Source: Chloroflexota bacterium (GTDB lineage Bacteria; Chloroflexota; JAHJIN01). Taken from it: DNA of 64,000 nucleotides. Below are positions 23,330-31,177 of this stretch, one piece after another. The notes under the pieces are model-generated. The model ran no database searches and was not told the origin of the DNA. It saw nothing but the letters and a program-made list of their open reading frames with translations. The position numbers and the translations under genes are program-made. Within the stretch, counting starts at the first letter, position 1. Every line of letters starts with the position of its first letter. The stretch lies in NCBI GenBank assembly GCA_018823415.1, contig JAHJIN010000494.1:1-64000 (forward strand), given 5' to 3'.

Positions 23330-24379
23330 GTGCTTTTCAGTTTACCGGACCTGTCCTTTGTCGATCTGGAAGCGACGCTGGGCGACTGGGGTCTGCCGGC
23401 CTATCGCGCCCGGCAGGTGTGGGACTGGGCCTATGTACATCTGATCGACGACTTTCAGCAGATGAGCAACCTGCCCGGACCACTGCGGGACCGGCTGACC
23501 GCCACGTTCTGCCTCGACCCGTTGACGCCGGTCGCTACCGAAACCGCCGACGGCCGGCTCACGACCAAGACCCTGTTTGCGCTGCCCCCTCTGGAGGGTG
23601 GCGATCGTATCGAAGCGGTGCTCATGCGCTACCCGGCCATCGGACGCAACACGGTTTGTGTCTCTACCCAGGCCGGTTGCGCCGTGGGCTGTGCCTTTTG
23701 CGCCACCGGCCAGATGGGGTTCCGGCGCAACCTGTCGGCCGGCGAGATCGCGGCTCAGGTGCTGCACTTTGCCCGGCAACTCAAGCCCAGGGAGCAGGCC
23801 GTCACCCACGTGGTCCTCATGGGCATGGGCGAGCCCCTGTCCAACTATGACGCCTCGCTGGCGGCCATCCGCCGGCTCCACGATCCGGCCGGTTTCAACC
23901 TGGGCGCGCGCCATTTTACCATCTCTACGGTGGGTGTGGTGCCGGGCATCCGCCGGTTGGCCGGCGAGGACCTCCAGGTGAACCTGGCCGTTTCGCTCCA
24001 CGCTCCGGACGACACGCTACGCGACGAATTGGTGCCGATCAACCGCCGCTATCCCCTGGCTGACCTGTTGGCCGCTGTCCGGGAGTACATCGACCGGACC
24101 CACCGCCGCGTCACGTTCGAGTACGCCCTCGTCGCCGGCGTGAATGACGGCGAGACCCAGGCCCGGGCGTTGGTCGCGCGCCTGCGGGGCCTGCTGGCTC
24201 ACGTAAACCTCATCCCCCTGAACCCGGTGCCCGGCCTCGACCTGCGGCCCTCGCCGGCCGAGCAGGTCCGGGCCTTTCAGCAAGTTTTGGAGGATGCGCA
24301 CATTCCCGTGACCCTCCGCGACTCGCGGGGGGCCAGCATCCAGGCCGGGTGCGGGCAGCTCCAGGCACAGACGAGCTAA
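23330..24379 (+). CDS. rlmN: 23S rRNA (adenine2503-C2)-methyltransferase RlmN
   Basis: This 349-residue radical SAM enzyme methylates A2503 of 23S rRNA and A37 of some tRNAs. The cluster motif is CAVGCAFCATG within TQAGCAVGCAFCATGQMGF, followed by MGMGEPLSNYD and the C-terminal RDSRGASIQAGCGQL carrying the methyl-acceptor cysteine. The N-terminal domain (LPAYRARQVWDWAYVH) matches RlmN. Length is normal. Translation starts at a GTG 9 bases after GAGGTGG. Confidence 0.95.
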   Translation: MLFSLPDLSFVDLEATLGDWGLPAYRARQVWDWAYVHLIDDFQQMSNLPGPLRDRLTATFCLDPLTPVATETADGRLTTKTLFALPPLEGGDRIEAVLMRYPAIGRNTVCVSTQAGCAVGCAFCATGQMGFRRNLSAGEIAAQVLHFARQLKPREQAVTHVVLMGMGEPLSNYDASLAAIRRLHDPAGFNLGARHFTISTVGVVPGIRRLAGEDLQVNLAVSLHAPDDTLRDELVPINRRYPLADLLAAVREYIDRTHRRVTFEYALVAGVNDGETQARALVARLRGLLAHVNLIPLNPVPGLDLRPSPAEQVRAFQQVLEDAHIPVTLRDSRGASIQAGCGQLQAQTS

Positions 24380-24421
24380 CGTCCATGTCTCCTTACCTTT
24401 ACTTCCTGTCTTCCGGTATGA

Positions 24422-24451
24422 TTGGACAGACTGCCAACAATGTGGTAGAAT
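24422..24451 (+). promoter_or_regulatory. Promoter of the MazEF-type pair
   Basis: TTGGAC (24422-24427) and TAGAAT (24446-24451) are separated by 18 bases. AGGAGGTG and the antitoxin ATG follow about 10-20 bases later. Confidence 0.55.
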
Positions 24452-24472
24452 TACCTTATCAGGAGGTGTGAC

Positions 24473-24727
24473 ATGTCTATTGAAACCTCGACAGTTCGCA
24501 AGGTCACGATCTCGCTGCCAGCAGACCTGGTCGAATTCACTGACCGTCAAGCTGACCGATTGGCTATCAGTCGTAGCCGATTCATCACCCAGGCGCTCGC
24601 ACAACTCCGGGCCAAGGAGGAGGAAAGACTAGCTGCTGAAGGGTATCGTTTCTACGCCCAGGAAGCGAGCGAATTTGCAGTTGCCAGTGCTGGCGCAGTG
24701 GCGGAGGCCTGGAACCATGCCCGTTGA
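24473..24727 (+). CDS. Ribbon-helix-helix antitoxin (MazE/PemI-type)
   Basis: This 84-residue protein starts with a ribbon-helix-helix fold (VRKVTISLPADLVEFTDRQADRLAISRSRFITQAL), which binds DNA as a dimer. The C-terminal part (EERLAAEGYRFYAQEASEFA) is the usual toxin-neutralising tail. The gene overlaps the MazF-type toxin gene by 11 bases and likely represses the shared promoter. Confidence 0.88.
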   Translation: MSIETSTVRKVTISLPADLVEFTDRQADRLAISRSRFITQALAQLRAKEEERLAAEGYRFYAQEASEFAVASAGAVAEAWNHAR

Positions 24728-25100
24728 GCGAGGCGAGGTCTACTGGGTCGAGTTTGACCCTGTCAAAGGCAGCGAGCAGGGAGGGTTGCGCCCGGCCCTC
24801 GTGGTCCAGAACGACGTGGGCAATCATTATAGCCCTACCACAGTGGTAGTCGCCGTCACTCGGACGCTTCCACCCCGCCCCTATCCATTCATCGTAGTAT
24901 TGGAGCCTGGTGAAGGGGGCCTGTCGGAGTTGAGTGTCATAAATTGTGCCCAGATTGCCACTATCCAGCAGAGCGGACTGGGTTCGCGGTTACGTCCACG
25001 GCCTGGAGAGTCTGACATGCGCCCTATTGGCCGACTGAGTCCAGAGCGAATAGCCGAGGTTGATGAGGCATTGAGGTACAACTTGGCTCTTAAGGGGTAG
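24717..25100 (+). CDS. MazF/PemK-type endoribonuclease toxin
   Basis: This 127-residue protein has the MazF fold signatures: RGEVYWVEFDPVKGSEQGGLRPALVVQND, the strand TTVVVAVTRT, VINCAQIATIQQS, and a final helix ERIAEVDEALRYNL. Family members cut mRNA at short single-stranded sites. The ATG lies inside the antitoxin gene. PlsY follows 6 bases after the stop, so the toxin pair may be co-transcribed with it. Confidence 0.9.
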   Translation: MPVERGEVYWVEFDPVKGSEQGGLRPALVVQNDVGNHYSPTTVVVAVTRTLPPRPYPFIVVLEPGEGGLSELSVINCAQIATIQQSGLGSRLRPRPGESDMRPIGRLSPERIAEVDEALRYNLALKG

Positions 25101-25106
25101 AAGCCC

Positions 25107-25748
25107 ATGTCATCTGTATTCGCGCTAGGATTGGTAGTCATTGCATACCTGCTGGGCAGCATCCCCACGGCCTATGTCATCGCCCGGCTGGCCCGGGGCA
25201 TTGACCTGCGCCAGGTGGGCAGCGGCAACGTGGGCGGCAGCAACGTCTACGAGCACGTGGGGTTGTGGGCGCTGCTGCTGGTGGGAGTCGTGGACATTGG
25301 CAAGGCGCTGGTGCCCACGGCGCTGGCGCTGTGGCTGGGGTTCGGCTGGGGGATCGCCGGGGCGGCCGGGCTGGCGGCCATGATCGGGCACTCGTGGTCG
25401 CTGTACCTGCGGTTCACCGGGGGCCGGGGCATCGGTCCCATGACCGGCCTGCTGGTGGTATTGGCCCCGGTCGAGTTTGTGCTCACGCTGATCGTCTTTG
25501 GCCTGGGCGCGCTGCTGCACCGAGAGTCGTCAATTGGGCTGGTGGGGATTTTCATGCTGCCGGTGTCGGCGTGGGTGCTGGGCCGCCCGCCCGAGGTGGT
25601 GCTCACCGGTGTGGGGATTATTGCCCTGATCTTGCTCAAGCGCATCCTGGCAAACGATGGTGTGCCCAGGAGCCGGGAGGTGTTCTGGTGCCGCTTGCTG
25701 CTGGACCGGGACATCGTGGACCGGGAGGCGTGGATTCACCGGGCGTGA
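25107..25748 (+). CDS. plsY: Acyl-phosphate:glycerol-3-phosphate acyltransferase PlsY
   Basis: This 213-residue integral membrane enzyme acylates glycerol-3-phosphate with acyl-phosphate, the first step of phospholipid synthesis. The three PlsY motifs are visible: GSIPTAYVIARLARGIDLRQ with VGSGNVGGSN, GHSWSLYLRFTGGRG, and a later segment with ILLKRI. Five hydrophobic helices are predicted. The active-site Ser/Gly/Asn pattern is mostly kept, but the fold end (VPRSREVFWCRLLLDRD) is longer than in compact homologues. Confidence 0.85.
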   Translation: MSSVFALGLVVIAYLLGSIPTAYVIARLARGIDLRQVGSGNVGGSNVYEHVGLWALLLVGVVDIGKALVPTALALWLGFGWGIAGAAGLAAMIGHSWSLYLRFTGGRGIGPMTGLLVVLAPVEFVLTLIVFGLGALLHRESSIGLVGIFMLPVSAWVLGRPPEVVLTGVGIIALILLKRILANDGVPRSREVFWCRLLLDRDIVDREAWIHRA

Positions 25749-25750
25749 GG

Positions 25751-25783
25751 CGTCAAACGTCAGGCGTCAGTTGACGTTTGACG
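25751..25783. repeat. CGTCAAACGT hairpin repeat, copy 1
   Basis: CGTCAAACGTCA (25751-25762) and TGACGTTTGACG (25772-25783) form a 12-bp perfect inverted repeat between the convergent plsY and ipk genes, covering the end of ipk. The same element recurs at 39883-39915. It may act as a terminator. Confidence 0.65.
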
Positions 25784-26572
25784 AATGACAGTCCCGGTCA
25801 CGTCCTCGCCCAGCAGTGCATCGCGCAGTCGGCCCGGCACGTTGCCGTTGAGGATGAGACCCGGCACGCCTCGCGCCGCCAGGGCCAGCAGGTATTCCAC
25901 CTTTTGCAGCATGCCCCCGGTTACGTCTACCCCGGCCGCGCCTACTAGGTTCTCTCTTAGCTCTTCAAACCCGTTGGCGGTCAACGTTTGTACCAGTTGG
26001 CCGTCGCCCCGGAGCACGCCGTCCACCCGGCCCACCATGATGACGCGCCGGACCGGGAACGCCGTGCTCAGGTACCAGAACAACTCTTCCGTGGACGCGA
26101 TGGCGCAGCCCTGCGCGCCGTCTGGCACCACGTCGCCGTAGGGGACCGGGACCAACCCGGCGTCCAGCAGCCGGCGCAGCGGGGCCAGTTCCCAGCGGGT
26201 GATGCGCCGGTTCACCGCCACGCATCCGGCCGACGGCGGTACGCTCACCGCCGGCACGTCGGCCTCCAGCAATGCCCCCACCACGATGCGATTGAGCCGG
26301 GCCGCCGCGTCGTGGACCTCGGCCCAGCCGCGCACGCTGTCCGGCCCCACCAGCCCCTCGTGCGTGCGGTATCGGGCCGCTGCCACGTGCCCAAAGCTGC
26401 CGCTGCCGTGCCCGATCACCAGGGGACCCGTTGTGTCGAGGGCCTCGTGGATCTCGGCGGCGAGCCGGGCCAGCACCGCCGGCCGGGGCGTAAAGGGCTG
26501 CGTTTTGTCCGTGATGAGACTGCCGCCCAGCTTGACCAGGGTTAGCTCGTCGCTGCCGGTGTCACCAAACAT
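25760..26572 (-). CDS. ipk: Isopentenyl phosphate kinase
   Basis: This 270-residue amino-acid-kinase-fold enzyme converts isopentenyl phosphate to isopentenyl diphosphate. Signatures are the N-terminal LVKLGGSLITDKTQPFTPR and LVIGHGSGSFGH, whose His near residue 60 is diagnostic for isopentenyl phosphate kinase within the superfamily, then VPYGDVV and GRVDGVL. It is the last step of mevalonate-pathway variants that decarboxylate before the second phosphorylation. The gene overlaps the DUF126 gene by 31 bases and is in one operon with it and lpdA. Confidence 0.9.
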   Translation of the reverse strand: MFGDTGSDELTLVKLGGSLITDKTQPFTPRPAVLARLAAEIHEALDTTGPLVIGHGSGSFGHVAAARYRTHEGLVGPDSVRGWAEVHDAAARLNRIVVGALLEADVPAVSVPPSAGCVAVNRRITRWELAPLRRLLDAGLVPVPYGDVVPDGAQGCAIASTEELFWYLSTAFPVRRVIMVGRVDGVLRGDGQLVQTLTANGFEELRENLVGAAGVDVTGGMLQKVEYLLALAARGVPGLILNGNVPGRLRDALLGEDVTGTVIRQTSTDA

Positions 26573-27012
26573 AATACCCCCTCGTCGCCGTCCACCACGA
26601 CCTCATCACCGTCATGCAAGACCTCGTAAGGGTCCACTTGCAGCCGGTCCAGCATGGGCACCTCGGCCAGGATGGCCCCCACCGCCACAATGATCTCGGC
26701 CTCAGCGTTCACGATGGCCGCCGGGGCCAGGCCGCGCCGGGCCAGCCCGTACAGCACATAGGACCCCACGGTGCTGCCCTTGCCGCGCGGAAAGACCAGC
26801 ACCCGCCCGGCGATGCACTGGCCTTCCAGAGCGTGCCCCGGCTCCACCACCATGCCGGTCTCGGCGTCCACCCCGCCCAAAAAGCCCACGTCGTCCGGGC
26901 TCAGGAGCACCCGGCCGCGCCCCACTCCGCGTGAGATGATTCTACCAGGGATGGCGCAGCCCACACGCAGTGTCCTGTGGACTGCGTGTGGGGATTGGAC
27001 CTTGATGCTCAT
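26542..27012 (-). CDS. DUF126 / AcnX-type small subunit (phosphomevalonate dehydratase-like)
   Basis: This 156-residue protein has the swivelling-domain pattern of DUF126: GRIISRGVGRGRVLLSPDDVGFLGGVD, then AGRVLVFPRGKGSTVGSYVLYGL and LAPAAIVNAEAEIIVAVGAILAEVPMLD. In archaea the AcnX large and small subunits form phosphomevalonate dehydratase, which makes trans-anhydromevalonate phosphate. The neighbouring isopentenyl phosphate kinase suits that route. A large subunit is not in the window, so a different hydro-lyase partner is possible. The gene overlaps lpdA by 4 bases. Confidence 0.82.
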   Translation of the reverse strand: MSIKVQSPHAVHRTLRVGCAIPGRIISRGVGRGRVLLSPDDVGFLGGVDAETGMVVEPGHALEGQCIAGRVLVFPRGKGSTVGSYVLYGLARRGLAPAAIVNAEAEIIVAVGAILAEVPMLDRLQVDPYEVLHDGDEVVVDGDEGVLCLVTPAATS

Positions 27013-28427
27013 CGTCGTCGCCGCTGATAGTGAATCGCCCCGTCCAACTGCTCCTTGCCGGCCTCCATCACCGCTTCGGGCAGCGTGGGGTGCGCGTGGA
27101 TCAACTCGGCGATATCGCGGGCGGTGGCCCCCAGGCGCATGGCCATCGCCCCCTCTGCGATAAGGTCCGAGGCGTGGGGTCCCATGATGTGCATTCCCAG
27201 TACCTTGCCGGTCCCCTCTTCGCAGACCAGGCGCACCTGGCCCTCTGTCTCCCCTTGGGCCAGCGCCTTGCCGGATGCCGTAAAGGGGAACATGGACACC
27301 GTGTGCGCGATGCTCTGTTCCTTGGCCTGTTCCTCCGTCAGCCCCACGTCGGCAATCTCGGGCATGGTAAAGATGCAGGCCGGTACCACGGTATAATCGA
27401 CCTTGCGCCGGTGTCCCATGATATTCTCCACCGCCACCTCGCCTTCGTACGAGGCCACGTGGGCCAGCATGGCCCCGCCGATGCAGTCGCCGATGGCATA
27501 GATGCCCGGCACGCTCGTCTCCAGGGTCTCGTTCACCAGAATGTCCCGCTTGCTCATGGCGATGCCCAGCTCTTCCACGCCCACGCCCTCGGTGTAGGGC
27601 CAGCGGCCGGTGCTGAGCAGCACCACGTCGCCTTCTACATGGCCTTCCTTGCCACGCTGCTCATAGCGCACTTGAAGAGTGCCGTCGTCGGTCTGGACGA
27701 TGTCCCGGAACTCGAGGCCAATGTTCACGCTGACGCCCTGGCGGGCCAGCAAGGGCCGGAACCGCTTGGCAAGCTGCGGGTCCGTGTCCTTGAGAAACGT
27801 CTTGCGGCCCACCACGCTGACCTGCGTGCCCAGAGTAGCAAAGATGCTGGCGAACTCGAGGCCCACCACGCTCCCGCCGATGACCACCAGGCGGCGCGGC
27901 TGTTTTTGGAGCCGGAGCAACTCGCGCGAGGTGACGACGCCCAGCAGGTCGGTGCCGGGGATGGGGACCCGGGCCGGCACGGATCCGGTGGCGATGATCA
28001 CTTTGCGCCCGGTCACATCCTGCTCACTTCCATCCAGACCCCGCACGGTCACGCGCCAACCGTCGGCAGTACCCCCGGCGATGCGACCCCGGCCGGGGTA
28101 GAGTGCCACACCGCCGCTTTCCAGCAGCCGCTCCACGCCGCTCACCAGCGTCTCCACCACCTCGTCCTTGCGCGCCATGAACCGGCAAAAGTCCAGCCGG
28201 ACCTCGCCGGTCTCCACGCCGAACGTGGCGGCTTCTTGCACCAGCTTGAACACCTCGGCGCCCCGGACCATCGCTTTGGTAGGGATGCAGCCCCGGTTCA
28301 GGCAGGTGCCGCCCACCCGCTCCATCTCGACCAGGGCCACCGTGGCCCCCAGTTGCACGGCGCGCAGGGCCGCCACATAGCCGCCCGGCCCTCCGCCGAT
28401 GATGACGATGTCGTATGGTTCTGTCAC
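27009..28427 (-). CDS. lpdA: Dihydrolipoyl dehydrogenase
   Basis: This 472-residue flavoprotein oxidises dihydrolipoamide with NAD+. It has the FAD motif IVIIGGGPGGYVAALRAVQLG, the redox disulfide GGTCLNRGCIPTK, the NAD motif LVVIGGSVVGLEFASIFATLG, the second FAD motif IYAIGDCIGGAMLAH, and the active-site HAHPTLPEAVMEA near the C-terminus. The start is a GTG five bases after AGGAGG; a longer upstream frame lacks support. No E1 or E2 genes are nearby, so it may serve a glycine-cleavage or oxo-acid complex encoded elsewhere. Confidence 0.93.
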   Translation of the reverse strand: MTEPYDIVIIGGGPGGYVAALRAVQLGATVALVEMERVGGTCLNRGCIPTKAMVRGAEVFKLVQEAATFGVETGEVRLDFCRFMARKDEVVETLVSGVERLLESGGVALYPGRGRIAGGTADGWRVTVRGLDGSEQDVTGRKVIIATGSVPARVPIPGTDLLGVVTSRELLRLQKQPRRLVVIGGSVVGLEFASIFATLGTQVSVVGRKTFLKDTDPQLAKRFRPLLARQGVSVNIGLEFRDIVQTDDGTLQVRYEQRGKEGHVEGDVVLLSTGRWPYTEGVGVEELGIAMSKRDILVNETLETSVPGIYAIGDCIGGAMLAHVASYEGEVAVENIMGHRRKVDYTVVPACIFTMPEIADVGLTEEQAKEQSIAHTVSMFPFTASGKALAQGETEGQVRLVCEEGTGKVLGMHIMGPHASDLIAEGAMAMRLGATARDIAELIHAHPTLPEAVMEAGKEQLDGAIHYQRRRR

Positions 28428-28453
28428 GAATGCCTCCTCATAAAAATACCATC

Positions 28454-28831
28454 TCACTCGTCCCAGGGCGCTTGCGGGCACACACGATAGGCCGCCTGGA
28501 TCAGGGCCGGCGTGATCAGCCGGCGCTCGCAATACGTCACGAGGTCCCGGGTCAGGGCAGATTTTGGCCCCTGGTGATGCGCCAGATCCTCGGCGTCGAT
28601 GCCCAGATCAAAGCAGAGCGCGCGCAACTCGTCCATGTTGAAATGGTCCGTGAGGATCTGGCGCAATCTGACGCGGTCCACCTGCTGAGGTGCAGCGGAA
28701 TCGCCTTTTTCCACGACCACGTCATACTCGCTGCCGCAGTGATCGCAGACCAGCACCACCTGACCGCTTGTTGGCTTGCGCATTTCGGTCTTGAGCGGCG
28801 CGCTACAGTTCTCGCATACACGCGCTTTCAT
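28454..28831 (-). CDS. Zinc ribbon fused to an effector-associated (death-like) domain
   Basis: This 125-residue protein begins with a four-cysteine zinc ribbon (CENC at residue 6 and CDHC near 29). Residues about 52-120 (VRLRQILTDHFNMDELRALCFDLGID, then LTRDLVTYCERRL and a C-terminal PW) resemble an effector-associated domain of the EAD7 type, a small helical adaptor found in multi-domain signalling and predicted conflict systems. Such domains usually recruit partners carrying the same domain, but no such partner is seen in the window. AGGAG precedes the ATG. Confidence 0.65.
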   Translation of the reverse strand: MKARVCENCSAPLKTEMRKPTSGQVVLVCDHCGSEYDVVVEKGDSAAPQQVDRVRLRQILTDHFNMDELRALCFDLGIDAEDLAHHQGPKSALTRDLVTYCERRLITPALIQAAYRVCPQAPWDE

Positions 28832-28852
28832 CGTTTTTCTCCTGCGTGCCGA

Positions 28853-29590
28853 TCAGGACCCTTTCAGTGCTGCCACTTCTTGTTCCGCCGCCTGGCGATA
28901 CGGCGAATCCGGGCTCAGCTTCAAGAACGCCTCAAACGCTTGGATGGCCTTGTCCTTGTCGCCCTTTTCCTTGTAAGCATAGCCCAGCCCCAGGTAGGCG
29001 TCGGCATAGCTTGGATTCAGTTCCAGCACCTTTTGGAACTCGGCGACGGCCTCGTCGTACTGCTTGTTGAACTGGTAGGCAGCGCCCAGGTTATAGTGCG
29101 CGTCCGCGTCGTCCGGCGCGACCTGGGTGGCCTGGCGCAAGACGGTAATAGCCTGGTCGAGCTGGTTGACCTGGATCAGGATATTGCCCAGGTTGATATA
29201 GGCATCGGCCTTGTTGGGTTCCAGTTGGATCGCCTGTTGATAGGCGGCTGCGGCCTGGCTATAAGCCTGACCGGCTTCGGTCATCTGGCCCGCCTGCAGA
29301 AACTTTTGGGCCTGGTTGGTGTACGCCACACCCAGGGCATAATAGGCCTCGGCATAGTTGGGGCGCAACCGCACGGCCTGTTCAAACTGGGCGATGGCGG
29401 CATCATAGTCGCCGTTGGCGCTGGCGGCCTTGCCGGCCTCATAGTACGCCGCCGGGTCGCCCAGCGTTGGCGTGGCCGACACGGCCGTCTCCCATGCTGG
29501 CAGTTTGCCGCCCAGGAACGACCAGACTACCACCAGCACGATCACCAGCAGGGCCGCACCGCCTAATAACATCCATTGCTCTCGTTTCAT
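28853..29590 (-). CDS. Membrane-anchored TPR protein
   Basis: This 245-residue protein has an N-terminal membrane helix (residues 7-26, WMLLGGAALLVIVLVVVWSFL) followed by about five tetratricopeptide repeats from residue 48 onward, with clear A-G-Y-A positions (YDAAIAQFEQAVRLRPNYAEAYYALG, YQQAIQLEPNKADAYINLG, YDEAVAEFQKVLELNPSYADAYLGLG). It is likely a protein-interaction scaffold facing outward. GGGAGGG precedes the ATG. No specific partner is indicated. Confidence 0.85.
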   Translation of the reverse strand: MKREQWMLLGGAALLVIVLVVVWSFLGGKLPAWETAVSATPTLGDPAAYYEAGKAASANGDYDAAIAQFEQAVRLRPNYAEAYYALGVAYTNQAQKFLQAGQMTEAGQAYSQAAAAYQQAIQLEPNKADAYINLGNILIQVNQLDQAITVLRQATQVAPDDADAHYNLGAAYQFNKQYDEAVAEFQKVLELNPSYADAYLGLGYAYKEKGDKDKAIQAFEAFLKLSPDSPYRQAAEQEVAALKGS

Positions 29591-29643
29591 CGTGTCCCTC
29601 CCAAGTATAATGCGTCACGCAAAGCGGTCAAACGTCTGCCGTT

Positions 29644-30648
29644 TTATGCGCGACGATAGCGCGTCAGGTTATCCTCGTCCTCTTCCACCACCAGCCCCCG
29701 GTCCACCAGAATGTCCAGGTGTCCAATGACCTCCGATAGACCCAGGAACACGTCCAGCGGCGAGGGGTTGGGGAACATGGCCTGGGTGATCTCGTAGGCG
29801 GTGCAGGAACGCGAGTCCATTGCGGTCAGCATGCGGTCCATCCGAGCCTCGTGGTGCTGGAAGCGTTGGGCGATGAGGGCGCGGTGGTCGGTGATGGGCT
29901 CGCCATGACCGGGCAAGGCCACGCTCACGTCCAGGTCGGCCACGCGCCGGAGCGATTGCAGGTACAGCACCAGGCTGCGGGGGCGCTCGGTTTCGCCCGG
30001 GGCCGGCAGATCGATGACCGGGTTGGACGAGATGTGCTGGATCAGGTGGTCGCCGGAGAGCAGCAGGCGCGCCTCCGGCTGATAGAGGCACATATGGCCG
30101 ATGGCGTGCCCGGGGGTGTGCAACACCAGCCAGTCCCGGCCGGCCAGCCGCAGCCCTTCGCCGTCGACCAGGGGCGTCACCGCCGGCACGGCCTCTGCGT
30201 ACCGGGCCAGGTCGCCGACAGCCAGGCCCACGGTGCCTTCTGCCATCTCGGCTGGCACGCCGCCGCGCCGGAGCGTCGCGCCGTAAAAATCGGCCCGCTG
30301 CTGCCATTCCGTGACGTGGGCTTCCAGGCGGGGGCGGCTGCTGTTCAGGGCGAATACCTCGGCGCCGCCGCCTTTGGCGGTCCGGGCGATGCGCGCCGCC
30401 AGCCCAAAATGGTCGATATGCGCGTGGGTCACGATCACCCGCTGGATGTCGGCCACGGTGGTGCCGTGCTCCGCCAGGGCGTGCTCCAGTGCCGCCCACG
30501 TCCAGCTCGTGAGCGGCCCGGTATCGACGAGTGTGAGCGGCCCGGCGCCGGCCGCCAAGTACACGTTGATGGGGCCGCAGGGGAACGGCGTGGGCAGGCT
30601 CAGGCAGTACAGGTTAGGAATGAGTTCTAGGATGGTCATTGGTTTCAT
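29644..30648 (-). CDS. MBL-fold metallo-hydrolase
   Basis: This 334-residue protein has the metallo-beta-lactamase-fold metal motif THAHIDHFG (HxHxDH), with later ligands in HTPGHAIGHMCLY and LLSGDHLI. A C-terminal helical domain (about residues 230-334) ends in a winged-helix-like segment (GLSEVIGHLDILVDRGLVVEEDEDN). This layout is common in LACTB2-like hydrolases of uncertain substrate. ATG at 30639, giving MTILELIPNLY, is an alternative start. Confidence 0.85.
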   Translation of the reverse strand: MKPMTILELIPNLYCLSLPTPFPCGPINVYLAAGAGPLTLVDTGPLTSWTWAALEHALAEHGTTVADIQRVIVTHAHIDHFGLAARIARTAKGGGAEVFALNSSRPRLEAHVTEWQQRADFYGATLRRGGVPAEMAEGTVGLAVGDLARYAEAVPAVTPLVDGEGLRLAGRDWLVLHTPGHAIGHMCLYQPEARLLLSGDHLIQHISSNPVIDLPAPGETERPRSLVLYLQSLRRVADLDVSVALPGHGEPITDHRALIAQRFQHHEARMDRMLTAMDSRSCTAYEITQAMFPNPSPLDVFLGLSEVIGHLDILVDRGLVVEEDEDNLTRYRRA

Positions 30649-30712
30649 TCATCCATGACCGCTGATGGCCGACCGCAAACCGCCATCGGAGAGGTCAGTC
30701 GTCGGCGATCGT

Positions 30713-31048
30713 TCAGATCCCCACCGGCACCACGCAGATAAAGCGAAGCACCTCGTCGCCGGTGTTGCGGAACTGGTGCTCCGCGTCCGGCGGGACAAAC
30801 ACCGCATGCCCGGGGCGCAGTGGCGTCTCCCCGTCTGGCGTCCACAGCACGCCGGTCCCGGCCAGGATATAGACTTCGTGCTCCCACCAGTGGGCGTGCC
30901 GAGGGCTGCCGTGACCCGGCTCCACCTCGAACACGCGCAGCGCAAACCGGGGCACACCGTCGGCGTCGCTAATGCACCAGCGGATGGTGACGCCGGGCAG
31001 CCCCTCGATGGACTCGGCCGGCACGTCGGTGTAATGGATGACTTTCAT
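30713..31048 (-). CDS. Cupin-domain protein
   Basis: This 111-residue single-domain cupin has the two metal motifs: GSPRHAHWWEHEVYILAGTG (HxH and E) and PPDAEHQFRNTG (H). It should form a small metal-binding beta-barrel, with an unknown ligand. The ATG has AGGAG 6 bases upstream, and the gene is transcribed divergently from aspS from a back-to-back promoter. Confidence 0.88.
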   Translation of the reverse strand: MKVIHYTDVPAESIEGLPGVTIRWCISDADGVPRFALRVFEVEPGHGSPRHAHWWEHEVYILAGTGVLWTPDGETPLRPGHAVFVPPDAEHQFRNTGDEVLRFICVVPVGI

Positions 31049-31081
31049 GTTGGCTCCTGGGTAGATTGATAGATCGGGCGT

Positions 31082-31110
31082 ATTATAGCACCTCCGCGCG
31101 GCACTGGCAA
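31082..31110 (-). promoter_or_regulatory. Promoter of the cupin gene
   Basis: On the minus strand TTGCCA (31110-31105) and TATAAT (31087-31082) are 17 bases apart. Its -35 box is one base from that of the aspS promoter. Confidence 0.7.
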
Positions 31111-31111
31111 G

Positions 31112-31140
31112 GTGACAACAGCGGCGAAACAGTGTATAAT
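31112..31140 (+). promoter_or_regulatory. Promoter of aspS
   Basis: GTGACA (31112-31117) and TATAAT (31135-31140) are 17 bases apart. The aspS start follows after a leader of about 30 bases. Confidence 0.75.
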
Positions 31141-31177
31141 ATCCGGCGATGCTGGCTATGCATCCCGGAGGAGAGAC

